The notes under the pieces are model-generated. The model saw nothing but the letters and a program-made list of their open reading frames with translations, did no database searches and was not told where the DNA came from. Below, one piece after another: positions 8,201 through 15,622 of a stretch of DNA of 64,000 bases. The translations under genes were made by a program, and so were the position numbers. The first letter of the stretch is position 1; every line of letters begins with the position of its first letter. The stretch is from Sphingopyxis sp. CCNWLW2. GTDB taxonomy: Bacteria > Pseudomonadota > Alphaproteobacteria > Sphingomonadales > Sphingomonadaceae. The DNA lies in NCBI RefSeq assembly GCF_037095755.1, contig NZ_JBAWKJ010000003.1, positions 248,001 to 312,000 of the forward strand. Reading direction: 5' to 3'.

Positions 8201-10288
8201 CCCCGGAGTCGCGGCGCCACTGGTGACCTGATCGAAGGTGCCGCTGCGCGCGGCGTAGGTCATGAAAGTATAGGCGCCGGACCCCGCCAGATCGAGCGGG
8301 ATGAAATTGACCGTGCCGGCGAGCGTCGCGGTACCGCCGACGGCGAGCAGGTCCGAGGTTCCCGGCGCCCCCAGCTCGATGTCGAGGCGGCCCGTGGCGG
8401 TCTGGGTATAGTCGCGCAGCAGCGTGAGCGTGCCGATGCCCTGACCGGGCGAAACGACGCCCGCATTGGTCACCACCGCATTGTCGAGCGTGATGTCGCT
8501 GACGCGGCCGATGCCTGCCAATACGCCGCCTTGGGCGATGCTGATGTTGCCGATATGGGTGCCGTTCAACACATAGGTGCCGCGGTTCTCGACCTCCATA
8601 TCGCCGAACAGCTCATTGTCCGCGCCTTCGGCAAGCGTGAGCCTGCCAAATGTTTCCATCCCGGCCGAAAAGGCGCCCCAGCCGCCGGTGAGGGTCGTCG
8701 CGCCCTCGATCCGCAGCCGCTCGAACCCCTGAAACTGTTCGGCATCCCAGGTTCCGCTGTCCCCGTTGAATACCAGCAGATCGGCGTCGCCGCCTTCGGC
8801 CTGGATGCGGACATTGCCCGCGACGGTCGGGCGGCCGACGATTGTGAGATAGTCGTCGCCTGAACCCAGCAGCACGTCGCCGCCGATGGAGCCGCCGACG
8901 AAGATGAGGTCGTTTCCATCCCCCATGTTCACGATGCCGTTGATCGTGCCCGAATTGTCGATGCTGTCCGCGCCGCCCCCGAAGTTGAGATTGCCGTTGA
9001 TGGTGGCACCGCTGCCGTTGGAGAGGCGGTTGCCGGGATCTGCGAGCGATCCGGCGCCGCCCGCGCCGAAGGTCAGGTTCCCGTTGATCGTTCCCCCGGC
9101 GAGATTGTTCACCCGGTTGCCGCCGTCGCCAAGATTCACATTGCCCGAAATCGTCCCCGCATTGCGAACGACATCGTCCTCGGCGGTCAGCCAGATGTCG
9201 CCGTCGATGAGGCTGGGGCCGGCAAGGGCCGCACCTTCACCCTCGACACCGTTGTAGATCGCCTTGCCCTCGCCGTCCTCCATGCGGATGTCGCCATGGA
9301 TGCGGCCGCTGTTCTGCACGACAACCTTGCCCGAATTGCCCGAGGAGATCGCGCGGGTTCCGTCGGCTATCCCCGCGTGGCCGATCGTGCCGGTTGCATC
9401 GTTCCTGATCGTACCGGTCGTCCCCAGGGTGGTATTGAATGTGATGACCGAACCGTTGGCATCGATATTCGGCGCGTCGATGACGCCGCCATTGGTCAGC
9501 TGATTCTGTCCGAACGTCATCACGACCGCCGAGGCGGCGCCCGAATTGGTCAGCGAACCGCCCGCGCGGTTGATCAGCGTCCCGCTGCCGCCGAAGGCAA
9601 CTGCGTTGCGTGTGCCGAAAATCTCGGCTGCGTTGTCGAGCGTCGAGCCCGCGCCAAGCTGAACGCCGATACCATCGGACTCGGCCCGAATCGAAGCGGA
9701 GGAGGTCACAATACTATTCGAACCTACGAACACGCCGTAGCCTTGCGCTCCGGTGTTGCGGATCGAGGCGGCGGTGCCTCCGTGCGTGAGGCTGCTGTCA
9801 TTGCCGACCGAAATGCCGCGCGAATGCTGGCCCGCCGTCGCAATCGTGCCGCTATTTTCGATGGTGGCCGAACCGGCCACGACGATGCCATGCGCCCCGA
9901 CGCTATCCGCGGCCGAAACCGTCCCCGAATTGACGATCTTGCTGCCCGCGCGCATCCCGCCGACGCTGATCGCGTGCAGACCGGGCGTGTTGCTGGCGCG
10001 TGCGGCGATCGTTCCGTTGTTCGTTATGGTCCCGGTGTCGGTGCCCGCGATCAGCGCCACGCCCGCTGCGGCGTCGATCGTCCCCTCATTGACGAAGACA
10101 TCATTGCCCGAGCCGATGTTGGTCGCCGGGCTGGTATCGGTGCAGGTCACCGTCTTCTTGCCGTCGGCGCCGGTGGTCGTCGTGCAGGCGGCATAAGCCG
10201 GCTGGCTGCTTAAAAGAACAAGGCTTCCGCACAAGGCGGAGGCACAAAGAAGGAAAGGTTTGGCGATCATATGTTCATGCCGGCGCAT
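5267..10288 (-). CDS. Giant autotransporter with duplicated passenger and (TP)n linker
   Basis: 1673 residues from ATG 10288, chosen over ATG 10315 for its AGGGGG ribosome site; the signal peptide (MRRHEHMIAKPFLLCASALC...) ends near QPAYA. The passenger is a beta-helix-like series of short repeats of the type NSGTIxGxVxxGxGDD. Two homologous halves each end in a module with YVLNGTHIGNISI / YTLDGANIGNVTV, then SPGQGIGTLTL / APGNSIGTLTV, then ELGAPGxSDLL, then LFFTYAVDY / LLFTYAVDY, and each is followed by a Thr-Pro tract. The second tract (6394-6533) is about 23 TP units. The last 270 residues form an autotransporter beta-barrel ending in ITFRW, the typical aromatic terminus. The protein is expected to be exported by Sec and displayed on the outer membrane; its ligand is unknown. 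Confidence 0.9.
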   Translation of the reverse strand: MRRHEHMIAKPFLLCASALCGSLVLLSSQPAYAACTTTTGADGKKTVTCTDTSPATNIGSGNDVFVNEGTIDAAAGVALIAGTDTGTITNNGTIAARASNTPGLHAISVGGMRAGSKIVNSGTVSAADSVGAHGIVVAGSATIENSGTIATAGQHSRGISVGNDSSLTHGGTAASIRNTGAQGYGVFVGSNSIVTSSASIRAESDGIGVQLGAGSTLDNAAEIFGTRNAVAFGGSGTLINRAGGSLTNSGAASAVVMTFGQNQLTNGGVIDAPNIDANGSVITFNTTLGTTGTIRNDATGTIGHAGIADGTRAISSGNSGKVVVQNSGRIHGDIRMEDGEGKAIYNGVEGEGAALAGPSLIDGDIWLTAEDDVVRNAGTISGNVNLGDGGNRVNNLAGGTINGNLTFGAGGAGSLADPGNRLSNGSGATINGNLNFGGGADSIDNSGTINGIVNMGDGNDLIFVGGSIGGDVLLGSGDDYLTIVGRPTVAGNVRIQAEGGDADLLVFNGDSGTWDAEQFQGFERLRIEGATTLTGGWGAFSAGMETFGRLTLAEGADNELFGDMEVENRGTYVLNGTHIGNISIAQGGVLAGIGRVSDITLDNAVVTNAGVVSPGQGIGTLTLLRDYTQTATGRLDIELGAPGTSDLLAVGGTATLAGTVNFIPLDLAGSGAYTFMTYAARSGTFDQVTSGAATPGLFFTYAVDYQADKAVVNVVKTGSTPTPTPTPTPTACTPANPTSGQTVICKPPVDQAYLFAAQDLTIKVEGALDYLSPDPLIRTTGSNAILSVAAGAGIVNQHQAGAALAMEGETNRLTNAGLINTPNASPGQNTAIIRFASAPGKISTLRNEASGTIGQQGSTNIRAVSAANAGIIVVENAGRIHGALDLSGAERAEITNGLRGNDGALAGPMLIDGAILTGRGDDVVTNWGTIAGHIETADGYDIIENREGATIGGDVKSGAGDDLLTLDGVVTGAVDTGAGDDRVDVLGSVNGNVLLGDGNDQFGIIGAATIAAGRIIDGGAGGTDIVTFYGNTGTWDAARFANIEGLVKDSGGTTILTGDWQLGNSASSTLVRSGQLELAAGGALHGGTTVRTQGSYTLDGANIGNVTVEATGMLTGTGAIGSAALFAAGTRHNLTNGGIVAPGNSIGTLTVFGDFTQGAGGQLNIELGAPGLSDLLDIRGAARLDGAVQFIPLDAATLGRYTFLVANGGVTGQFASVNPDQALAQQGLLFTYAVDYSQANQVSVNVTKTGSGTPTPTPTPTPTPTPTPTPTPTPTPTPTPTPTPTPTPTPTPTPTPTPPIIPVIAGLTPNQTAVRNAFLADGAFTSDLAAVRASLNIIDPARAAAALDSFSGEVHGATPAVAAQAGRQFAGLIEGRMTAERSGYSLADAEQRSDDKGHGTAFWMQGIGTFGDVDGGAFASGYGYDVKGLAIGADRQVDETARLGIAGGYSSTDFNQAGTASNGAIDSYHVGAYAMVDADDLFVDAQLGYARHEIRTSRRIITGNNASRQAGADTGADEFRTAVKAGTTRGFGDVSLRPTLGLDYARVNQNGFVETGAEEAGLIVGNAEYEALTGTIGLDLIGEIKVDGGSVKAFANLALAHDFVQHGWSVSSQMIGGVGRFRVDGLEPGRTVGRADLGLIGTIAGADFRVGYRLEAREHLTAHSVSGGITFRW
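6394..6533. repeat. Hexanucleotide array coding (Thr-Pro)n
   Basis: About 23 tandem 6-bp units of GGAGTT / GGCGTC type on the plus strand, read on the minus strand as Thr-Pro. The central block is nearly perfect GGAGTT repeats; the edges are degenerate GGCGTC and GGTGTC. Because the unit is 6 bp, slippage would change linker length but not reading frame. A shorter array of the same type lies at about 8101-8133 between the two passenger halves. Confidence 0.9.
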
Positions 10289-10428
10289 GCCGGCCCCCTG
10301 TGATTGAGTTGTCATGAGAATGGCGACCGAAGGGCATTCGATTGCTTTGGGAAGGATCGGATCGACACCGATCCCGATCAGGCGGCTTCTACAAAGGTGG
10401 ACCCGTGTAGATTGCCGTGTTCGTTCCT

Positions 10429-10472
10429 CCGACTATGCGCTCGGCGCCCTTTTCTGAGCGCCCCATAGTCGG
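10429..10472. promoter_or_regulatory. Inverted repeat in the autotransporter/LuxR divergent region
   Basis: Perfect 9-bp arms CCGACTATG (10429-10437) and CATAGTCGG (10464-10472) with a 26-bp spacer that also holds partial complement (CGCTC / GAGCG). It sits about 140 bp upstream of the autotransporter start and about 215 bp upstream of the LuxR-type start. It could be an operator for the divergent regulator, or part of a structured leader; there is no direct evidence for either. Confidence 0.5.
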
Positions 10473-10488
10473 GGTGGTAAAGGCCGCG

Positions 10489-10507
10489 CCCCATACGAAC
10501 GTAGGGG
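10489..10507. promoter_or_regulatory. Second short palindrome in the divergent region
   Basis: CCCCATACG facing CGTAGGGG with two central bases, one bulged A. It lies 17 bp right of the first inverted repeat and shares a CCATA element with it. The rest of 10289-10685 is AT-richer than the flanks and holds no gene that I can support; ATG 10563 is in frame with the LuxR-type gene but the codon use before 10686 does not look coding. Confidence 0.4.
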
Positions 10508-10685
10508 AGGTGAAGATTTTTAGTTCACCCCGTTCGGGTTGGAAAAACATTGAAATTATGTAATGAAGAGGGCGATTGGCCGAGAAGCTCGCAGGAGCGC
10601 GCCAAGTAAAATCCGCGATACATTCTTGATTTTATTCGTAAACCAGATGGTAGTTGGTGTCTGGGCAAGCTCTGATCGGTTGGCA

Positions 10686-11840
10686 ATGCGTTCTATTTCA
10701 GGTGCAGACGGCGGCGTCCCCGCCATAATCGACGCCATTTATGAGGCGTCGCTTCACCCCGAGGGATGGGGCAGCGTCGTGCTTGCGCTGGAGGATGTGC
10801 TCAAGGGGCCGACCGCACTCGTTGTCCAGCGCGACAGGCCGGTCGGAGCGATCGCCGCGGCATCGGCCGCCGAAGAGCGGCACATCAGAAGTTATCTCGA
10901 CCATTACTGGTCGGGCGATCGCGCGATGATGCGCATGCGGGCCGCGCCCGTGGGAGAGATTCTGCGCGACAGCGAACTCGTGACGGACTCCGAACGCGGA
11001 CGTCTCGAATTCTACAGCGATTATCTCGGCGAGATCGACGCGCATCGCGGCATCTATGCGTCGGTGCTGAAGTGCGGCGAGGAGACGATCACGCTGGGCG
11101 CGCATCGCCGCCGCGCGCAGGACGATTTCGATCAGGAGGACAAGCGCCTGCTCGGCCGATTGCTGCCGCACCTGAGCCGGAGCCTGAAGATTCGGCGCCA
11201 GATGGAAGCGGTCGCTCTCGAACGCCATTCGTCGGTTCAAGCGCTCGATCGCGCGGCGATCGGGCTTGTCATCGTAAGCCGCGACGCGAATATTCGATAT
11301 GCGAACCGCATCGCCGAAGATCAGCTGCGCGGTAGCGGCCTTGGCGTGAATCGAAACCGCCTTCGCGCGTCGACGCCGTCGGCGACGCGCGACCTGCATG
11401 CGGCCATTGCGGGCGCCGCGAGCCGGCCGGGCGGTGTCGCGGCATCGGTCACGATTCCCGCGCTCGACCCGTCGGCGGCGATCCACATCATCGCCGCACC
11501 TGTCCAGGCGGAGAGCGAGATCGGTTCGTTTGCCGAGCCGATGGCCATGCTTATCCTCGGCACGCCGACGGGGGCAACGATTCCCGACGATCGGCTGAGG
11601 AAAGCCTATGGCTTGACGGCGGCGGAGGCGCGGCTGCTGAGCGCACTCGTGACCGGCGAGCGCCTCTCGGCCTATGCCGAACGAACGCGGGTGAGCATCA
11701 CGACCGCAAAGTTCCACCTCTCCGCCTTGTTTGCGAAGACCGGCGTCCGCCGCCAGACCGATCTCATCCGGCTGGCGCTGGCCGACCCCGTTCTCCGGTT
11801 GCACATCGACACGCCGCCCGAGGGTTTTGCCGACAGATAG
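10686..11840 (+). CDS. LuxR-type HTH transcriptional regulator
   Basis: 384 residues from ATG 10686. An in-frame ATG at 10563 would add 41 residues, but that stretch is AT-rich and looks like promoter. The first 290 residues are a sensor region of unknown fold with a PAS-like passage (DRAAIGLVIVSRDANIRYANR). The C-terminus is a LuxR/GerE helix-turn-helix (YGLTAAEARLLSALVTGERL, then RVSITTAKFHLSALFAKTGV and RRQTDLIRLAL). There is no receiver Asp motif and no clear LuxI-type ligand pocket. It is transcribed away from the autotransporter and is the natural candidate for its regulator. Confidence 0.85.
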   Translation: MRSISGADGGVPAIIDAIYEASLHPEGWGSVVLALEDVLKGPTALVVQRDRPVGAIAAASAAEERHIRSYLDHYWSGDRAMMRMRAAPVGEILRDSELVTDSERGRLEFYSDYLGEIDAHRGIYASVLKCGEETITLGAHRRRAQDDFDQEDKRLLGRLLPHLSRSLKIRRQMEAVALERHSSVQALDRAAIGLVIVSRDANIRYANRIAEDQLRGSGLGVNRNRLRASTPSATRDLHAAIAGAASRPGGVAASVTIPALDPSAAIHIIAAPVQAESEIGSFAEPMAMLILGTPTGATIPDDRLRKAYGLTAAEARLLSALVTGERLSAYAERTRVSITTAKFHLSALFAKTGVRRQTDLIRLALADPVLRLHIDTPPEGFADR

Positions 11841-12048
11841 AGGGCGCGACGATATCCGGCGTTTACGTCGGCTCCAGGCCCGGTGCCGATACGCTGATTG
11901 TCCAAGGACCGGAGTTTCGTCGCGCGAGATGCGGCTTTTGTCGCGAATCCTCGTGTCCGGCGCTCGTGGAGCCGCCCCAGTCGCGTCGACCGCGACGCCG
12001 CCCCGCGCATTCTGCATCGTCCGGATCGACAGATTCGAGGAGGATGAT

Positions 12049-12795
12049 GTGAAATATTCGATGATCGCCGCTTTGCTGGTGGCGGGAACGACGACCGCCA
12101 CTTTCTACCCCGCCGCCGCGCAGGCTGGCGAAGGCTGCGCGGCGCAGACTGCGAAGAAGAAGCGCGGGGTCGGCTTGCAGCTCGCGAGGGGACTGAAAGG
12201 TTCGATCGAGGGGGCGCTGCGCGGCGATGGCGATCTCGGGTCCGATTTGCAGGGCACCGCCGGGCAGGCGGCTGAAAGGAGTTCGCGCGATGCGCAAGGC
12301 GCAGCCGAATGCGACAAGGCACCGCCCAGGGAGAGCGCGTCCAACGCATCCGCGCCGGAAACCGCGACCCAGCGCGCGCAGCGCAAGATGGCGGCGAGCG
12401 ACGCCAAATATCCGAGCCGCATGACGATCCCCGACGACTGGAAAACCGCCAAGGCGGCGTATGACGAATTCGGCAAGGTGAAATGCATGAGCTGCGAGGG
12501 CGGCTATGGTTATTCGGGCTGGCCCGATTGGCCGCGCGACGAATTTTCGGGCAAATATAACGGCACCGAAAAGCGCCTGTCGCAATTCCCGGTCGGCCAT
12601 GTCTATCGCTGGTCGTCGAACGGCTTTGCCGGAACGCTGACGGTCGATGGCGAGGAGCAGGTGAACGGCTTCCGCTGCCGCAAGATGACCTATCGTCTCG
12701 AAAAGGGCGGCAAGAGCGCCGCGCGGCCCAGCCTGATCTGTTGGGGCAAGGCCAATGAATATGCCGGTAGCGATAGCTGGGTCGGCGTTTTCTGA
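12049..12795 (+). CDS. Secreted CxxCEGG-family protein, copy 1
   Basis: 248 residues from GTG 12049, preceded by AGGAGG at 5 bases; an in-frame ATG 12061 is the alternative. A signal peptide (KYSMIAALLVAGTTTATFYP...) ends near AAAQA. A variable Lys/Ala/Gly-rich middle follows, then a conserved C-terminal domain with Cys146-x2-Cys149-EGG, FSGKY, VGHVYRW, GTLTV, GFRCR, YRLEKG and RPSLICWGKAN. The same domain occurs in the protein at 24611-25279. Four cysteines are shared, which would fit disulfides in the periplasm or metal binding. I do not recognise a named family. It follows the LuxR-type gene in the same direction after about 200 bases that hold no gene. Confidence 0.85.
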   Translation: MKYSMIAALLVAGTTTATFYPAAAQAGEGCAAQTAKKKRGVGLQLARGLKGSIEGALRGDGDLGSDLQGTAGQAAERSSRDAQGAAECDKAPPRESASNASAPETATQRAQRKMAASDAKYPSRMTIPDDWKTAKAAYDEFGKVKCMSCEGGYGYSGWPDWPRDEFSGKYNGTEKRLSQFPVGHVYRWSSNGFAGTLTVDGEEQVNGFRCRKMTYRLEKGGKSAARPSLICWGKANEYAGSDSWVGVF

Positions 12796-12824
12796 ACCGC
12801 CTGCACAGCCGGAGGAGGTCCGTC

Positions 12825-13079
12825 ATGTCTTTGCCCACGCTCGCGGCTACCGCCGCCGCGGTCCTGCTTGCCGTCGTCGGCTCGGCGGCGCCGCGCCATG
12901 ACGGCGAGCGCTCCGGTCGCGCATCGGCGCATCCTATGGATGATCGGCCAGCGCACATCGCGCCCGCAGAGCTCGCGCATTTCGCCCCGGCTCAGGCGGA
13001 CGAACCGCATCGCAAGCGGCACGCCGGACGTGGCGTGCGCCGCCCGGCATTCGCTGATTTCCCGAAAATGAAAGGCTAG
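12825..13079 (+). CDS. Small secreted His/Arg-rich protein
   Basis: 84 residues with an N-terminal hydrophobic signal (MSLPTLAATAAAVLLAVVGS) followed by a hydrophilic tail rich in His, Arg, Ala and Pro. A strong ribosome site (GGAGGAGG) lies just before ATG 12825. The gene is 29 bases after copy 1 of the CxxCEGG protein and 4 bases before the next gene, so the three form an operon. The tail has no recognised motif; several His could bind metal, which is speculation. Confidence 0.65.
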   Translation: MSLPTLAATAAAVLLAVVGSAAPRHDGERSGRASAHPMDDRPAHIAPAELAHFAPAQADEPHRKRHAGRGVRRPAFADFPKMKG

Positions 13080-13083
13080 TCCG

Positions 13084-13647
13084 ATGAAGAAGATTTCCGT
13101 CCTCCTCGTCATCTCCGCGGCCGTCTCCGTCGCGGCGACTCCCGCGCTTCATGCCCAATCGGCGCCGGCCGGGGTCGCCGGCCGCTGGACGCAGGCAAGC
13201 AGCGGCAAGGAGCTCGTGCTCGCCCCGCGCGTCAAGCTCCAGCCCAATGTCGGCCCGTCCTATGGCACCAATCTGGGCGGCACCGTCGGCTATGGATCGA
13301 TGACGCGCACGACGATCGTCACCGAACCCGTGATGATCGATGTCGCCCGTTCGATGACGCTCGCGATCGAGGCCGACGGCCGGTTCAAATGGACGATCGT
13401 CAAGCGCCATGGCGATCGCGAATATTGCAAGGTGACGACGACGCAGGTGAAGCAAGGCCGTGTGGTGCAGGGCGGCGGCAAGGCGACCTTTGCGATCGAG
13501 GGTGGAACCGAAAGCTCCACGTCGAGCTGCGGCCGTCGCGGCGCGTCGCAACTCGGAAAATCGACCGAACATTATGATGTGCAACTTGCAGGGAACCGCA
13601 TTGTCCTGAGTGGCGGGTCGAGCCGCTGGACCTTCACCCGCAGCTAG
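13084..13647 (+). CDS. Secreted protein of unknown function
   Basis: 187 residues with a clear Sec signal (MKKISVLLVISAAVSVAATP, cleavage near ALHAQ). The mature part looks beta-rich: AGRWTQASSGKELVLAP, then MTLAIEADGRFKWTIVKRHGD, then a C-terminal HYDVQLAGNRIVLSGG strand and SRWTFTRS end. The pattern GRW... to ...RWTF is reminiscent of small lipocalin-like beta barrels, but that is inference. Two cysteines (EYCKVTT and SSCGRRG) may pair in the periplasm. It is the last gene of the three-gene secreted unit and converges on the two-component pair that follows. Confidence 0.8.
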   Translation: MKKISVLLVISAAVSVAATPALHAQSAPAGVAGRWTQASSGKELVLAPRVKLQPNVGPSYGTNLGGTVGYGSMTRTTIVTEPVMIDVARSMTLAIEADGRFKWTIVKRHGDREYCKVTTTQVKQGRVVQGGGKATFAIEGGTESSTSSCGRRGASQLGKSTEHYDVQLAGNRIVLSGGSSRWTFTRS

Positions 13648-13665
13648 GTTCCGGCAACCCGCCGA

Positions 13666-14412
13666 TCAGTCCGAAAGGGCGGTGGTGACGGCCTTTGCGT
13701 AATTCGGGCCCACCGCCACTTCGGCGCCATCGCCGAGCACCAGCGTGACCAGCCATTTGTCGACCCGGCGTATTTCGGTGACGCGCGCCAGCCGGACGAA
13801 AGCCGAGCGATGGACGCGCATCAGCTCGGCGGGATCGATCCGCTTTTCGAGCGCCGACATGGTCGTGCGCAACAAATGGCTGCGCAATGACGTATGCAGC
13901 ATCGCATAGTCGCCCGCGGCTTCGATCCAGTCGATTGACGCTACCGGCACGCGTGTTTGTCCTTCGCGCATCGGCACCCAGATCGCATCGTCGAACTCCG
14001 ACGCCGCGGTCGGCGCGACCGCCAGCAAGGCTGCGCGCCGGCCCGTCTGCCGGCGCTTCGCGCGCTCGACGGCCTGGCGCAGCCGGTCGAGCCGCACCGG
14101 CTTCAGCAGATAGTCCGCCGCCTCGACCTCGAACGCGTCGGGCGCAAATTGTTCGAAGGCGGTGACGAAGACGATTTCGGGCCGCTCGTCGAGGGGCAGG
14201 GTGCCGGCGAGCGCCAGCCCGCCCATTTCGGGCATCTGGATGTCGAGCATCACCAGATCGGGGTGCAGCCGCTCGATCGCCGCCTGTGCCTCGATCCCGT
14301 TGACTGCGGTGCCGACGACCTCGGTGCCGGGAATATTGGCAAAAAAGGCCGCGAGCCGTTCGATCGCCGGGGGTTCGTCATCGACAAGAAGGACGCGCAT
14401 GACCCCGTTCAC
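13666..14412 (-). CDS. LytTR-family response regulator, pair 1
   Basis: 248 residues from GTG 14412, whose GTGA overlaps the kinase stop; ATG 14400 is the alternative, but the GTG start best matches the paralogue at 18354-19100. The receiver domain shows acidic residues LLVDDEP, phospho-acceptor Asp in LVMLDIQMPEMGG, Thr in VTAFEQF and Lys in YLLKPVR. The C-terminal half is a LytTR DNA-binding domain (WIEAAGDYAMLHT, then ELMRVHRSAFVRL). This class binds direct repeats in promoters. The target may be the neighbouring secreted-protein genes. Confidence 0.92.
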   Translation of the reverse strand: MNGVMRVLLVDDEPPAIERLAAFFANIPGTEVVGTAVNGIEAQAAIERLHPDLVMLDIQMPEMGGLALAGTLPLDERPEIVFVTAFEQFAPDAFEVEAADYLLKPVRLDRLRQAVERAKRRQTGRRAALLAVAPTAASEFDDAIWVPMREGQTRVPVASIDWIEAAGDYAMLHTSLRSHLLRTTMSALEKRIDPAELMRVHRSAFVRLARVTEIRRVDKWLVTLVLGDGAEVAVGPNYAKAVTTALSD

Positions 14413-15515
14413 TCCGCCACCGGAAAGCGCACGCAGGCGCGAAAACCGCTATCCGTCGGCGCGGCATCGAGCGAGGCGGCCGTGCCATAGATCGCCGCGA
14501 GGCGCTCACGGACGTTGGCGAGGCCGAGCCCCGTGCCGGCCGCGACCGGCGTTCGCGCCGCGCCGCCGGCATCGTCGGTGACGCAAATGCGTACCCCATC
14601 GGCGACCCGCGCAACATCGACCGACAGGGCGACCGGGCGGCTGGTCGAGCCGACGCCATGCTTGATCGCATTTTCGACCAGCGGCTGAAGAAGGAGGGCG
14701 GGAACGGGCACCTCGCGCAGCTCGGGAGGGCAGTGCATCTCGACGTTCAGCCGGTCGCCCAGCCGCGCACCCTCGATCGCAAGATAATCGGCCAGAATCT
14801 GGAGCTCGCCTTCGATCGCGACCATGCCGCCTGCCGGGGCGGTCAATGTGGTGCGCAGGAAGTCGCTGAGTTTGCCCAGCATCGTCTCCGCCGCGTCGGC
14901 GCGTCCGGTGACGACCGATGAAGAGATGGCGTTGAGCGTGTTGAACAGAAAATGCGGGTTGAGCTGGTAACGCAGGGTTTCGAGGCGCGCCGACGTCGCG
15001 GCGCGTTCGGCCTCGGCGGCGGCGAGCGCCGCGCGGTTTGCGGCCTCGCGCGCTACCGCGACCTCGCGCGCGTGCGCTGCCAATTGCTCGTTGTGGATAA
15101 GGATCAGGTAGATGGCGGCGATCAGCGCGAACAGCGGTGCCCAGCCGGCGAGGTTCGCGAGCGCGCGAAACATCACGCGCTCGGGCGCCATGTCGGGATT
15201 GAGAAGGCGCATCAGCCAGGCGCCCTTATAGGCGTCGAACATCGTCACCACGCCGGCGACCGCCATGGCGATCGCCCCGGTCATCACGTACCGCCGCGAG
15301 GGCGGCGCATCGCGAAATCTGAGGGCGCCCCGGAAGATGATCGCCGAGATCGGAATGCCGAGCGCGACGGTGCTGCCGACCCCCGCCAGCATCGATGCGG
15401 GCATAGGGTCGCCGAGCAGCATCGGCGGCAGCAGGAACAGCCCGGCGGTCGCGACCCACAGGCCGATTGTCAGCAGCGCGGCCTGGCGGGAGAGGGTGTG
15501 GTGAGTGGATCGCAT
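14409..15515 (-). CDS. LytS-like membrane sensor histidine kinase, pair 1
   Basis: 368 residues. About four to five membrane spans occupy the first 190 residues (for example ALLTIGLWVATAGLFLLPPM). A short coiled segment rich in Ala, Glu and Arg leads into the His_kinase dimerisation motif with the phospho-acceptor His in YQLNPHFLFNTLNAISS. The ATPase follows, with N box VENAIKHGV and G box GTGLGLANVRERL. This is the same class as YpdA/LytS/BtsS kinases that partner LytTR regulators. No ligand-binding domain was recognised. It overlaps its regulator by four bases. Confidence 0.92.
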   Translation of the reverse strand: MRSTHHTLSRQAALLTIGLWVATAGLFLLPPMLLGDPMPASMLAGVGSTVALGIPISAIIFRGALRFRDAPPSRRYVMTGAIAMAVAGVVTMFDAYKGAWLMRLLNPDMAPERVMFRALANLAGWAPLFALIAAIYLILIHNEQLAAHAREVAVAREAANRAALAAAEAERAATSARLETLRYQLNPHFLFNTLNAISSSVVTGRADAAETMLGKLSDFLRTTLTAPAGGMVAIEGELQILADYLAIEGARLGDRLNVEMHCPPELREVPVPALLLQPLVENAIKHGVGSTSRPVALSVDVARVADGVRICVTDDAGGAARTPVAAGTGLGLANVRERLAAIYGTAASLDAAPTDSGFRACVRFPVAE

Positions 15516-15622
15516 CGGCCGCGATCGTAGCCTGCCGCCAGCCGCAGCGCGAGAGTGCCGGTCGCGCCGAGGTCGGTTTTTATCGCGCCTACCGGGGGCC
15601 GGTTACGCGGGGACCTGCGTCT

